Below are positions 16,144 to 25,702 of a stretch of 47,452 bases of DNA, in pieces. The notes under the pieces are model-generated. The model was not told the origin of the DNA. It did no database searches and saw nothing but the letters and a program-made list of their open reading frames with translations. Origin of the DNA: Chloroflexota bacterium (GTDB lineage: Bacteria > Chloroflexota > Anaerolineae > UBA4142); the NCBI GenBank assembly GCA_016223105.1, contig JACRPR010000003.1:1-47452 (forward strand). Reading direction: 5' to 3'. Within the stretch, counting starts at the first letter, position 1; each line of letters opens with the position of its first letter. The position numbers and the translations under genes were made by a program.

Positions 16144-16557
16144 TCAGGGGACGATCCGAAAGGGCTTTTTTCCGTTCAAACGATACGCGAGAAAACCGCG
16201 CTGATCCAATGTAAAGACCTGGTCGGTCTCTAGTTCTTCGCCCAACGCGACGAGCGTCGCATCGGCGAAATCCATTGGAACGTCGCGATACTTGGACATT
16301 AGCGCGCTGACGCGTTCCAAACTCTGGCGCGATGCAGGAACCAATACAACCGCGCCCCGTAATATAAAATCAAGACAAACGCGTTGCGCTTCCCACGCGG
16401 GTCCAACCAGGTAGAGCGTTTCGGTCAACACGGCTTCTGTGGTAACCAGCGTGCCCGACCACTGCTCCAAAGCCGCGACACAATCGGCGTGTCTCTTTTC
16501 GCTTCGATCAATCAGCGCGACGAATGCGCCCGTATCGAGAATCAATTCAGCGGGCAT
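16144..16557 (-). CDS. vapC: PIN-domain toxin (VapC type)
   Basis: 137 residues. PIN-fold ribonuclease with the acidic residues expected for metal binding: LILDTGAFVALIDRSE (Asp8), TTEAVLTETLYL (Glu), and DFADATLVALGEE near residue 96. Members cut tRNA or rRNA. The start codon lies inside the end of the upstream antitoxin gene (11-base overlap), the usual antitoxin-then-toxin arrangement. Target RNA unknown. Confidence 0.9.
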   Translation of the reverse strand: MPAELILDTGAFVALIDRSEKRHADCVAALEQWSGTLVTTEAVLTETLYLVGPAWEAQRVCLDFILRGAVVLVPASRQSLERVSALMSKYRDVPMDFADATLVALGEELETDQVFTLDQRGFLAYRLNGKKPFRIVP

Positions 16558-16795
16558 TGCGAATCCGTTTCTTCAAATACGCGCGATGCTGTTGCCCCAA
16601 ATCCGGCACCCCACTCTCGACCCGTCCGATCAAATCGCGCACGCGATCAATCGGACGGGTTTCGATTTGCACGGCGAGAAACTGTTCGAGCGCAAGTCGT
16701 ACCACATCGGAACGATTTCGGTGTAAGCGGCGCGCCGCCGCATCGAGTTGTTTGGTGAGCGTTTCGGACAAGCGGAGACTGAGTTGTTGTTCCAT
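16547..16795 (-). CDS. Ribbon-helix-helix antitoxin
   Basis: 82 residues. Seen: EQQLSLRLSETLTKQLDAAA then RRLHRNRSDVVRLALEQFL, a typical ribbon-helix-helix DNA-binding unit (residues 2-45) followed by a toxin-binding tail. The ATG at 16795 follows AGAGG by seven bases; the open frame upstream reads through repeat DNA and is not taken as coding. Such antitoxins usually repress their own promoter together with the toxin. Confidence 0.85.
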   Translation of the reverse strand: MEQQLSLRLSETLTKQLDAAARRLHRNRSDVVRLALEQFLAVQIETRPIDRVRDLIGRVESGVPDLGQQHRAYLKKRIRNAR

Positions 16796-16807
16796 TTTTA
16801 ACCTCTT

Positions 16808-16842
16808 CAAACTTACGAAATCTCGGAGATTTCGGAGGTTTG
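16808..16842. repeat. Palindrome directly upstream of the antitoxin gene
   Basis: CAAAC-TTA-CGAAATCTC, one base, GAGATTTCG-GAG-GTTTG. It lies 12 bases before the antitoxin start, overlapping the position of its ribosome-binding site at one edge. It could be an operator for the ribbon-helix-helix protein, or another dispersed hairpin repeat; the sequence cannot decide. Confidence 0.6.
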
Positions 16843-16935
16843 AATTAACTGTACCCCATTGTAATCCAAAAATATACGAAGGGACGCCTTCTTCGCCTTG
16901 CGCTTTTTGCAACAGGTCGAGCAGTTTGTCGGAGA

Positions 16936-17000
16936 GCCCTGTGGAGCGGGCTTTCTTGCCCGCTGATTTGCGGACTGCGCGGAGCGGTCCGCGCCACATC
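16936..17000. repeat. GTGGCGCGGGCTTT-type hairpin repeat, divergent copy
   Basis: Two successive stems (AGCGGGCTTTCTTGCCCGCT and GCGGACTGCGCGGAGCGGTCCGC) bounded by TGTGG and CCACA. Related to 29573-29622 and 38152-38204. Fills the glpX-antitoxin gap (16796-17015). Confidence 0.65.
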
Positions 17001-17015
17001 TTCTCCGACAGGCGG

Positions 17016-18044
17016 CTAGTACTCAATCCCCGAAAATTGTTTTAACTTTTCCAAGCGATGCGTTGCTTGCACGCGGCGCACGGTGCCGGATTCCGAGCGC
17101 ATCACGAGCGATTCGGTTTGCACGCCGCCGCTCGTGTAATGCACGCCGCGCACGAGTTCGCCGTCGGTGATGCCGGTCACGGAAAAGAACACGTTGTCGC
17201 CCCGCACCAGGTCGTTGTTGAGTAGAGGCGTCTCCAGCGAATAATTCATTTGCCGCGCGTACTCGCGTTCCGAATCATCGCGGGGCCACAGTTTGCATTG
17301 AATCTCACCGCCGAGACATTTCATCGCGCACGCGACGATGACCGCTTCGGGCGAACCGCCAATGCCAAACAACACATCTACGCCAGTGCCTTCCAACGCG
17401 GCGGACAGCGCGGCGGCGACATCGCCATCGCTGATCAGTTTCAACCGCGCGCCATTCGCGCGCACTTCGTCCACGTACATTTTGTTGCGCGGGCGATCCA
17501 AAATGACCGCAGTGAGATCGCTGACCGGTTTGCCTTTGGCTTGCGCGACCGCGTGCAGATTGTCTTTGACCGACGCGTTGATATCAATTTTGCCGCGCGC
17601 CGCGGGACCGACCGCGAGTTTATCCATATACACCAAATGTCCCGGCGTGAACATGGTGTCGCGTTCCGCCATCGCGACCACGGACAACGCGTTCGGCAAA
17701 CCGAGCGAAAGCAAACGCGTGCCATCAATCGGATCAACCGCAATGTCCACGAGCGGCACTTCGCCGTGCGCCGCGCCGCGCAACGCAATGCCGCGATCAC
17801 TGCCACCGACGACCGCGCCAATGCGCTCGCCATTGTACAACATCGGCGCATCGTCTTTTTCGCCTTCGCCAATCGCGATCACACCATCAATCTCAATCGA
17901 GTCGAGCATCAAGCGCATCGCATCCACCGCGGCTTGATCCGCGCGATTCTTGTCGCCGCGACCCATCCAGCGCGCCGCGGCGAGCGCGGCGGCTTCGGTG
18001 ACGCGCGCGAGTTCCAAAGCAAGATTCCGATCCGGGGTTGGCAT
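17016..18044 (-). CDS. glpX: Fructose-1,6-bisphosphatase class II
   Basis: 342 residues, normal GlpX length. Hydrolyses fructose 1,6-bisphosphate in gluconeogenesis. Seen: GRGDKNRADQAAVDAMR near residue 28, GEGEKDDAPMLYNGE, the metal-site DPIDGTRLLSLG, LDRPRNKMYVDEVR and GIGGSPEAVI. CGGAGGGAC before the ATG and a good promoter about 30-60 bases upstream (18076-18104) suggest it is transcribed alone. No other FBPase is in the window. Confidence 0.95.
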   Translation of the reverse strand: MPTPDRNLALELARVTEAAALAAARWMGRGDKNRADQAAVDAMRLMLDSIEIDGVIAIGEGEKDDAPMLYNGERIGAVVGGSDRGIALRGAAHGEVPLVDIAVDPIDGTRLLSLGLPNALSVVAMAERDTMFTPGHLVYMDKLAVGPAARGKIDINASVKDNLHAVAQAKGKPVSDLTAVILDRPRNKMYVDEVRANGARLKLISDGDVAAALSAALEGTGVDVLFGIGGSPEAVIVACAMKCLGGEIQCKLWPRDDSEREYARQMNYSLETPLLNNDLVRGDNVFFSVTGITDGELVRGVHYTSGGVQTESLVMRSESGTVRRVQATHRLEKLKQFSGIEY

Positions 18045-18075
18045 TTTTTTGTCCCTCCGAGAATGTGTTGGTTAT

Positions 18076-18104
18076 ATTCTACCCCGAATAGACCAAGTTG
18101 GCAA
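18076..18104 (-). promoter_or_regulatory. Promoter of glpX
   Basis: Minus strand: TTGCCA (18104-18099), 17-base spacer, TAGAAT (18081-18076). Start expected near 18069, about 25 bases before the glpX ATG. Confidence 0.7.
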
Positions 18105-18211
18105 AAAATTCACAACGCGAATGGTTGGCTCAACGCAGAGATTCTTCGCTTCGCGCAGAATGACGCGACCTTCCTTAAGCGAAGGGTCTCGCGCATAGAC
18201 CATTCTTCACA

Positions 18212-18240
18212 TAGACGCTCGCGCCAAGATATGGTAGAAT
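18212..18240 (+). promoter_or_regulatory. Possible promoter of the GAF sensor gene
   Basis: TAGACG, 17-base spacer, TAGAAT, 23 bases upstream of the ATG. The -35 box is weak. The gap also holds part of the GAGATTCTTCGC repeat (18126-18195), related to the one at 40955-41162. Confidence 0.4.
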
Positions 18241-18262
18241 CACGACGGCGAGAAATAATCCG

Positions 18263-21193
18263 ATGAATAAATTTGATGTTTGGTCAGTCGCGCTTTTTTC
18301 GACCTTTGCGCTTGCGATCATCCTGGTTTGGTTTTCGATTTTTCCGCTCGCGCTCGTCGTAAATCCCAATGACGTTATTTTTGAAAGCGCCGCAGTCCTC
18401 GCCGCGATCTTTGGTTTTACTTTTATCACGAGTCTGCGGATTCGCGCCTTGACCGTGGGCTGGATTTTATTTTCCACCGCGATCTTGATCAATCTCCTCG
18501 ACGAGTTCACCCAAACCCCCGAACTGTGGGACACCACGTTCCCAAACCTGTTGCAAATGAGCAGTTTGTTGATCATCGCCATCGGCTTGTACGCCGTCGA
18601 ACGCGAACGGCAACGCAATGTCGCGCGCGCGCGCCAGGATCAGCAACAGCTCGAAAAATCGCGCGCGCAATATCAAGAGTTGTACGAAAACGCGACCGAC
18701 GCGATTTTCACGCTCGACCTCGCCGGCAATTTCGTTTCCAGCAATCGCGCGACCACCGCCCTGCTGGGCTACACGCCCGAAGAAATTCGCGCGAAAAATA
18801 TCGGCGATGTGTTGACGCCCGCGAGTCTCGCGCACGCCGTAGAGATGCTTGAACGCGCGATCACCACGCAATCGAATTTGAAAGAACTCCAACCCTGGGA
18901 TTATGAAATTGTTGGCAAAGACGGCGCGCGCCTCACAGCCCAGGTTCGCACGCGTTTTATTTGGGACGCTGGCAACATTGCCGGCATTCAGGGCATCGCG
19001 CGCGATGTAACCGCGCAGAAACACGCCGAAGCCACCTTACGCCGCCGCGATGCGATCCTCGAATCCTTCACCTTCGCCGCCGAACAATTTTTGACGACGC
19101 CCAATTGGCAAGCCGCCATTCCCGCGATTCTCGCGCGGCTGGGGCAAGCCACCGCCCTCAGTCGCGTGTACATTTTTGAAAACTATCTGGATCCGCGCGG
19201 CAACTTGTTGAGCAATCAACGCTTTGAATGGGTCGCGCCCGGCATCACCCCGCAAATTGACAACCCAGAACTCCAAGGATTTGATTTTACCGCCGTCGGA
19301 TTCGCGCGCTGGCACGAACTAATGTCCGGCGGCAAACCAGTCTTTGGACACGTTCGCGAAATGCCTGCCGCTGAACAAGCCATGCTTGCCGCCGAAGATA
19401 TCAAATCCATCCTGTGCGTTCCGATTTTTGTCGCAAATCAATGGTGGGGCTTTATTGGCTTTGACGAATGTGTTACCGAGCGCGTCTGGACTGAAGTTGA
19501 AATTGACGCGTTACACACCATCGCCAACACGCTCAGCGCGGTGATTGCGCGCGCGCGCGCCCAAACCCTGGCGGACACGCGGTTGAACGAACAAACCGCG
19601 CTGTTACAATTGTCGCAAGATTTGCTCACGCTCACCGACACGCAAAAAATTATGGATCGCGTGTTGCAGTGCGTGAACGAAATGTTTGAAACCAATCTGA
19701 CGCACATTTGGCTCGTGGATGACACCGGCGAACACATCATCCTCTCGGCTGGCACCGGTTGGCAAGCGGGGCACATCGGCACTTTGACCATTCCACTTGA
19801 CGATCCTGCCATCGGCGGAGGCGCGTGGGCGATTCGCAACCGGCAAATCGTGATCATGGATGACATCGCGACGGAACAACGTTTTGTAATTCCCGCGCTC
19901 GCCATCGCGCACGGGATCCAATCGGGCATTGCCGTACCGATGCTCGCCGGCGAATGTGCGATTGGCGCGATCGCGATCAACTCACCGCGCGCGCATCAGT
20001 TCACGCCCGATCACGCGCGCGTGCTCGCGCTGATCGCGAACGACACCGCCGAAGCGCTCGAACGCGCGCGCTTGTTCGCCGCCGAAACCCAGCGCGCGCA
20101 ATACCTCGCGCAACTCAACGAAATTAGGCGCGCCGCGCTCAGCGCGATCAATCTGCCCGAGCTTTTGCAAACGCTCGCCGACCGCTTAGGCGAATTGTTC
20201 AACACCGACGGTTGCCACATCAGTTTATGGAACGACACGACGCGCCAAATTCACATCGTCGCCGCGTCCGGCGACTGGCGCGATAAAATTGATACGCTCA
20301 CATTCGCGCCGGGCGAACCGACGTTGACCGAAGCGGTTCTGCGCGCCGGGCGCGCGCTCGCGGTGGAAGAGATTCACACCACGCCGTACCTCAGTCATCA
20401 CCTCCTCGCGCAAATTACCGCGCAGTCGGCAATGGCGCTCCCGTTGATCGCCGATGAGGAAAAAATCGGCGCGGTCATTTTGTTGTACGATCAACCGCAT
20501 CACTTTGGCGCAGAAGACATCGCGCGCGGCGAGCAAGCCGTCGCGCAGGTCGCGCTCGCGCTCGCGAAATCCAAACTATTCGTCCAAGTCCAAGAACACG
20601 CCGCGCGATTGAGCGCGCTCCACGCGATTGACCTGGCGATCACTTCGACGCTCGAGCTGGATGCGCGTTTAGCTTTGTTGCTCACCCACACCCTGGAGCA
20701 AATGCGCGGCGATGTTGCGAATGTATTTTTATCGCACGGTGATCAACTCACGGTCGTCGCGCAACGCGGCGCGCAAAATCCTGCGCTTGCGGGGCAAGTG
20801 AGTTTTCCCATCGGCACAGGCGCGGCGGGGTGGATCGCGCAGACCGGCGAACCGCTCGCGCTCGCCGAGGTGCATCACGATCCGCGCTGGTTGGAAATTG
20901 AAGCGTCCTCCACCGAAGGCGTCGTGTCGTATCTCGGTGCGCCCTTGCTCGTCGACGCGCAAGTGATCGGCGTGCTGGATGTTTCAACCCGTGCACCGCG
21001 CGAATTCACGGACGAAGAAATAGATTTTTTGATGATGCTCGCCGGGCAAGCCGCCATCGCGATTGAAAACGCGCTTGCAAACGATTATCGACCGCGCGGC
21101 GCGTCTGCTCAACGCGCGCGGCGGGGGGATGTACATTTGCGACGAGGAACAGCGCCAGGTACGTTGTGTCGTCAGTTACAACACCGCGCGTGA
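18263..21193 (+). CDS. Membrane PAS/GAF sensor, 5' part of a split HD-GYP gene
   Basis: 976 residues: three to four membrane helices (about 5-112), a coiled helix, a PAS domain (about 131-255, ELYENATDAIFTLDLAGNFV), then four GAF domains (about 270-430, 455-600, 620-770, 785-935). The last GAF ends at QAAIAIENA; after it about 40 residues are frame-shifted (ANDYRPRGASAQRARRG). The next reading frame resumes in the middle of another GAF, missing the usual helical linker, so a deletion with frameshift near 21075 is the best explanation. The whole ancestral gene (18263-25118) would encode about 2,280 residues ending in a cyclic-di-GMP phosphodiesterase. Confidence 0.85.
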   Translation: MNKFDVWSVALFSTFALAIILVWFSIFPLALVVNPNDVIFESAAVLAAIFGFTFITSLRIRALTVGWILFSTAILINLLDEFTQTPELWDTTFPNLLQMSSLLIIAIGLYAVERERQRNVARARQDQQQLEKSRAQYQELYENATDAIFTLDLAGNFVSSNRATTALLGYTPEEIRAKNIGDVLTPASLAHAVEMLERAITTQSNLKELQPWDYEIVGKDGARLTAQVRTRFIWDAGNIAGIQGIARDVTAQKHAEATLRRRDAILESFTFAAEQFLTTPNWQAAIPAILARLGQATALSRVYIFENYLDPRGNLLSNQRFEWVAPGITPQIDNPELQGFDFTAVGFARWHELMSGGKPVFGHVREMPAAEQAMLAAEDIKSILCVPIFVANQWWGFIGFDECVTERVWTEVEIDALHTIANTLSAVIARARAQTLADTRLNEQTALLQLSQDLLTLTDTQKIMDRVLQCVNEMFETNLTHIWLVDDTGEHIILSAGTGWQAGHIGTLTIPLDDPAIGGGAWAIRNRQIVIMDDIATEQRFVIPALAIAHGIQSGIAVPMLAGECAIGAIAINSPRAHQFTPDHARVLALIANDTAEALERARLFAAETQRAQYLAQLNEIRRAALSAINLPELLQTLADRLGELFNTDGCHISLWNDTTRQIHIVAASGDWRDKIDTLTFAPGEPTLTEAVLRAGRALAVEEIHTTPYLSHHLLAQITAQSAMALPLIADEEKIGAVILLYDQPHHFGAEDIARGEQAVAQVALALAKSKLFVQVQEHAARLSALHAIDLAITSTLELDARLALLLTHTLEQMRGDVANVFLSHGDQLTVVAQRGAQNPALAGQVSFPIGTGAAGWIAQTGEPLALAEVHHDPRWLEIEASSTEGVVSYLGAPLLVDAQVIGVLDVSTRAPREFTDEEIDFLMMLAGQAAIAIENALANDYRPRGASAQRARRGDVHLRRGTAPGTLCRQLQHRA

Positions 21194-24100
21194 TTACGCC
21201 GGGACCATTCTTCAGTACGGCGAAGGCGCGGCAGGCACCGTCGCCGCGACGCGCCAACCGCTGATCATTGACGACTATCGCACCTGGGACAGCCGCGCGG
21301 TAACCTACGAAGGCGACCGACCATTTTCCGCCGTCGTCAGTGTGCCGATGTTTTGGCAAGGCGCGCTCATCGGCGTCATTCACGTTTTGGATGACAACGC
21401 GAATCGGCGCTTTACGCCCGCCGACGTGCAACTCTTGATTCCGTTCGCCGATCAAGCCGCGATCGCGATCACGAACGCGCGCTTGTTGGAAGAGACCCAG
21501 CAACACGCGCGCGAGTTTGCCGTGTTGTACGACATCACGCGCGATCTGGCGACCGAACGCGATTTGCCCAAACTATTGCAAACGGTTGTCGCGCGCGCGG
21601 CGACGTTGCTGGAAACCTCCGGCGGCGGCATCTATTTGTACGACGCCGCGCGCGACGACCTGGAACTCGCCAGCGCGGTCATTCCCGAGGCGGGCGCGCT
21701 TGCGTGCGCGCGCATCCAAGTCGGCGAAGGGCTGATCGGTCGCGTCGCGCAAACGCGCGAGCCGATCGTCGTCAACGATTATCAAACCTGGGAACACCGG
21801 TTGCCCGAGATTGCCGCGCTGGGAATCACCGCGATGATCCAACTGCCGCTAGAGTACGGCGGCGATTTGATCGGCGTGCTAGGCGTGCACGAACACGGCG
21901 CATCCACGCGCCAATTCACACCCGCCGACACGCGCCTCCTGACGCTCTTTGCGACCCAAGCCGCGAGCGCGGTGCGGAACGCACGCTTGTTTGAAGAGAC
22001 ACAACGCCGCGCGCGCGAATTTAGCGCGCTGTACGACGCCACGCGCGAATTGGTGGAGGCACGCGATCTGCCCGCGGCATTGCGCGCGATTGCCGAACGC
22101 GCCGCGACCTTGCTCGATGTGCCGGTCACTTCGATCTATTTGCACGATCCCGCGCGCGCTGATCTCGAACTGGTCTATACCAGTCAACCCTTCACGCATC
22201 TGCTTGGCGCGCGGATCAAGCTGGGCACGGGGATGGCGGGTAAGGTCGCGCAAACGCGCGAGCCGATGATCCTGGACGATTATCATAGCTGGCAAAATCG
22301 CGCCGACCAATTCGATGCGATTCCGATTCGCGCGGTGATCGAAGTGCCGATGCTGTACGCCGGTGAATTGATCGGCGTGCTTGTCGTTCACGAAATCGGC
22401 AATTCGACGCGCCGCTTTTCCGAAGCCGATGCGCGGCTCCTCACCTTGTTCGCCGCGCAAGCCGCGAGCGCGGTGCGGAACGCGCAACTCTTCGCGCAAA
22501 CCAAACGCCGCGCCGAACATCTGATCGCGATCAATCGCGTCGCGCGCAGTGTGAGCGCATCGTTGAATTTGGATGAAACGCTCGAAATCATTTTCCACGA
22601 GACGACCCAGGTCTTGCCCGCCGATGTGTTTTTCATCGCGCTGTACGACGCGCCGAATCAAGAACTCGATTTTCGCATCCACATAGACAACGGCGTGCGC
22701 GAACCGCCGGTGCGCCGCGCGCTCGGCAACACGCTCACCTCGTACATCATCACCGAGCAAAAGCCACTGCTGATTCGCGATTGGGCAAACGAAAAAGATC
22801 GCCTGCCGCCTGCGCGCGCGTTTGGCACGATGCAAATGGCGGATTCATGGTTAGGCGCGCCACTGCAAATCGGCGCGCGCATCGTCGGCGCGATTTCGGT
22901 GCAGGCGTACCGTCCGAATGTGTACGGCGACGAAGAATTACAACTCTTGAGCACGCTGGCGGATCAAGCCGCGATCGCGATTGAAAACGCGCGCCTGTTT
23001 CAAGAAACGCAACAACGCGCGCATCAACTCGAAACCTTGTATCAAGTCGGACAAACGCTCAACAGCACGCTCGACACCGAAACAATTCTCGAAAACGTCA
23101 CCGCCGAAGCGATGCGCGTCACCGGCGCGACGCACGGGTGTCTTTGCATCGCGGACGCGCAAGCCAATCGCTATTGGTATCGCGCGCTCCGCGGCTTTAC
23201 GCCCGAACTTGTCGCGCGCGCGCACGCCTCACAATTGGCTTTGGATCACGGACACAACGGGCGCGCGTATCAAACCCAGCAAATCGTTTCAATTGACGAC
23301 GTCACCGCATCGCCAGAGTATGTGGAATTTGTGCCGGCGACGCGCGCAGAATTGATCGTGCCGATTGTGCGAAGCGACCAGGTGCTGGGCAACATTGATT
23401 TGCAAAGTCCGCAGGTCGGCGCATTCCACAAAGCCAATCTCGCGCTCTTGCACGCGCTGGCGAACCAAGCCGGCATCGCGCTCGAAAACGCGCGCTTGTT
23501 CGAGCAAGCGCAACAGCGCGGGCGCGAACAAACCCTCGTCAGCGAAGTGATTCGCGCGCTCAACGCGTCGCTCGACGCGCGCCAGGCATTCCCCGCGATT
23601 GCCAAAGCGATGCAAGAACTGACCGGGTGTGAGCGCGTCAGTATGGCATTGCTCGACGAAACGAACGAATACTTTGTGATCGCCGCGCTCGATTCGCCGC
23701 GCGCCGAATTGAGTCAGGGCACGCGTTTGCCGATCAGCGCGAGCGCGGCGGCGGCGGACATCCTTGCCGGGAAAACGCACCTCACGTCCGATTTATTGAC
23801 CGAGCAACACTTTCCGGCGGAACACGCGCTCGTCCAAGCCGGTTTTCGTTCGCGCATCAATATCCCGCTCGTCGTTGGCGAATGGGTGATCGGTGCGTTG
23901 AACCTGGTCAGCCGTCAGGCGCACAACTTTAGCCCCGCCCTCTTGGCGCCGCTTCATCAAATCGCGGACGCGGTTGCGATCGCGATTGAGAATATGCACT
24001 TGTTCGAGTCGGAGCAGACGCGGCGCGAAGAACTCGCCGCGCTGTACGATCTCGCGCGCGCGTTGGCGGAATTGAACGAGAGCGACGCGATTCTCAACCT

Positions 24101-25118
24101 GGTCGCGCAACGCGCGGTCAACACGTTACGCATCACCTTTGCGCGCATCGCGCTGATCGAGGGCGCGCATTTCGCCGTGCGCGCCGGGCATCCCGCGCGG
24201 ATCCTGGGTCGCGATTTACGCATCGGGCAACGCGAACCGCTCGCGGCATATCCGTTCGCGGCGCAGATTCTCGCCGCGACCGCGCCGCTGTTGCTCGACG
24301 CCAACGATGCGCGCATCGGCGAAATGGAACGCGAGACCTTTTTCCTCGGCGTAACCAAAGTGATGTGTTTCGTGCCGCTCCGGCTCGGCGAACGCATGCT
24401 GGGTTTTGTGATGCTGGGCGAAGTGCGCGACGAACGCCGCGAGCCGTTCACGGATGAAAAAGTCCGGCTCGCGAGTAGCATCGGCGATCAAACCGCGAGC
24501 GCGTTGCATCGCGCGGATTTGTTCGCGCAGATCGAAACCGCGTACTTGGAAACCGTGCTCGCGCTCGCGCAAGCGACCGACGCCAAAGACACGTACACCG
24601 CAAATCACGCGCAACGGCTCGCCGAAATGTCGCGCGCGATTGGATCCGCCTTGGGCTTGAGCGCGCGCGAATTGGAAGATTTACGCTACGGCGCGACCTT
24701 GCACGACATCGGCAAAATCGGCGTGCCGGATGCGATCTTGCAAAAGCCGAACAAATTGACGCGCGAGGAATGGACGTTGATGCGTAAGCATCCCGTCACC
24801 GGCGAGCAAATTCTCGCGCCGGTGCCGCGTCTCGCCGGCGCGGCGCGCATCGTGCGCCATCACCACGAACGCTTCGACGGCAAGGGGTATCCCGACGGCT
24901 TGCGCGGCGAGGACATTCCGCTCGGCGCGCGCATCCTCACGATTGTAGATTCGTACAGCGCGATCGTGGATCGCCGCGTGTACAAAAAACCGCGCTCGCA
25001 CAAACTCGCGATCGTGGAACTGAAAAAACATACCGGCGCACAATTCGATCCGCGCTTGATGGAAATTTTCCTGCGTTTGTTCGAACACTCGTCCGACGTG
25101 CCCAAGGCGCATCTATGA
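21063..25118 (+). CDS. GAF-chain HD-GYP phosphodiesterase, 3' part of a split gene
   Basis: 1351 residues: seven GAF domains in a row (about 5-150, 170-330, 350-500, 520-680, 695-850, 870-1020, 1035-1165) separated by short signalling helices (RLFEETQ...), then an HD-GYP domain (about 1170-1345) with LHDIGKIGVP, HHERFDGKGYPDGLRG and DIPLGARIL. The HD-GYP residues for cyclic-di-GMP hydrolysis look intact. The nominal start is a TTG with no Shine-Dalgarno sequence, inside the preceding frame, and the protein lacks a proper beginning. It therefore belongs to the same ancestral gene as 18263-21193. The stop overlaps the next start (ATGA). Confidence 0.87.
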   Translation: MKTRLQTIIDRAARLLNARGGGMYICDEEQRQVRCVVSYNTARDYAGTILQYGEGAAGTVAATRQPLIIDDYRTWDSRAVTYEGDRPFSAVVSVPMFWQGALIGVIHVLDDNANRRFTPADVQLLIPFADQAAIAITNARLLEETQQHAREFAVLYDITRDLATERDLPKLLQTVVARAATLLETSGGGIYLYDAARDDLELASAVIPEAGALACARIQVGEGLIGRVAQTREPIVVNDYQTWEHRLPEIAALGITAMIQLPLEYGGDLIGVLGVHEHGASTRQFTPADTRLLTLFATQAASAVRNARLFEETQRRAREFSALYDATRELVEARDLPAALRAIAERAATLLDVPVTSIYLHDPARADLELVYTSQPFTHLLGARIKLGTGMAGKVAQTREPMILDDYHSWQNRADQFDAIPIRAVIEVPMLYAGELIGVLVVHEIGNSTRRFSEADARLLTLFAAQAASAVRNAQLFAQTKRRAEHLIAINRVARSVSASLNLDETLEIIFHETTQVLPADVFFIALYDAPNQELDFRIHIDNGVREPPVRRALGNTLTSYIITEQKPLLIRDWANEKDRLPPARAFGTMQMADSWLGAPLQIGARIVGAISVQAYRPNVYGDEELQLLSTLADQAAIAIENARLFQETQQRAHQLETLYQVGQTLNSTLDTETILENVTAEAMRVTGATHGCLCIADAQANRYWYRALRGFTPELVARAHASQLALDHGHNGRAYQTQQIVSIDDVTASPEYVEFVPATRAELIVPIVRSDQVLGNIDLQSPQVGAFHKANLALLHALANQAGIALENARLFEQAQQRGREQTLVSEVIRALNASLDARQAFPAIAKAMQELTGCERVSMALLDETNEYFVIAALDSPRAELSQGTRLPISASAAAADILAGKTHLTSDLLTEQHFPAEHALVQAGFRSRINIPLVVGEWVIGALNLVSRQAHNFSPALLAPLHQIADAVAIAIENMHLFESEQTRREELAALYDLARALAELNESDAILNLVAQRAVNTLRITFARIALIEGAHFAVRAGHPARILGRDLRIGQREPLAAYPFAAQILAATAPLLLDANDARIGEMERETFFLGVTKVMCFVPLRLGERMLGFVMLGEVRDERREPFTDEKVRLASSIGDQTASALHRADLFAQIETAYLETVLALAQATDAKDTYTANHAQRLAEMSRAIGSALGLSARELEDLRYGATLHDIGKIGVPDAILQKPNKLTREEWTLMRKHPVTGEQILAPVPRLAGAARIVRHHHERFDGKGYPDGLRGEDIPLGARILTIVDSYSAIVDRRVYKKPRSHKLAIVELKKHTGAQFDPRLMEIFLRLFEHSSDVPKAHL

Positions 25119-25702
25119 AATCTTCCTCGCCGTTGATCTCGGCAAATCGCATCGTGTTTCTGACGCTCACTACGATCATTGTCGCGGGTTTGATCGTGGT
25201 GTGGCGCGCGCCGCTTCCCGACGAGACCCAGCGCGCGCTCCTGGGATTGGGCGGCGTGGGCATGCTGTACAACGCGTTGATCGCGCAACGCCTGTTTCAT
25301 CGCGCGCGCGTGTGGCGCGTCGTCATTCCGATTGGCAACACGCTTCTCATCAGCGCGGCGTGTTTCTTGCTCGGCGAACTCGTCCCAATGATCGTCACCA
25401 TTTATCTGGTCGCGGTCGCATCGGTCGCGATGCGAAACAGTTGGCGCGCCGCGTTGTGGTCGGCGCTTTTGTCCGCGCTCGCGCTCGTCGGATTGGATGC
25501 GTTGGAAAAAATTCCCTTTCCACTTTTGGATTTGAGTGTGCTCATCGGCGTACTGTTCTTTGTCGCGATTTTGACGAGCGTGCTGGCGCACACCGCGCAA
25601 CGGCACACCCACGCGTTGGAAGAGGCGATCAACGCGCACCAACGCGGCGCAATCGTCCGCCGTGTTGCATTTGGACGGCGGCGCGATTTTTCTCGCGGAT
25701 GA
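25115..25702 (+). CDS. Membrane N-terminus of a split GAF/GGDEF sensor
   Basis: 195 residues with about five hydrophobic segments (about 13-30, 42-58, 65-85, 88-110, 115-165), then a helix THALEEAINAHQR where the frame stops making sense (GAIVRRVAFGRRRDFSRG). The GAF sequence continues in another frame at about 25645 (LHLDGGAIFLADD). As at 21063, the linker helix normally found here seems to be missing. The start overlaps the stop of the HD-GYP gene by four bases, so synthesis of both proteins is coupled. Confidence 0.75.
   Translation: MKSSSPLISANRIVFLTLTTIIVAGLIVVWRAPLPDETQRALLGLGGVGMLYNALIAQRLFHRARVWRVVIPIGNTLLISAACFLLGELVPMIVTIYLVAVASVAMRNSWRAALWSALLSALALVGLDALEKIPFPLLDLSVLIGVLFFVAILTSVLAHTAQRHTHALEEAINAHQRGAIVRRVAFGRRRDFSRG

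Noticed and set aside
16796-17026. Upstream extension of the antitoxin frame
   Set aside because: It reads through hairpin repeats; the ATG at 16795 has a good ribosome-binding site and begins the known fold.
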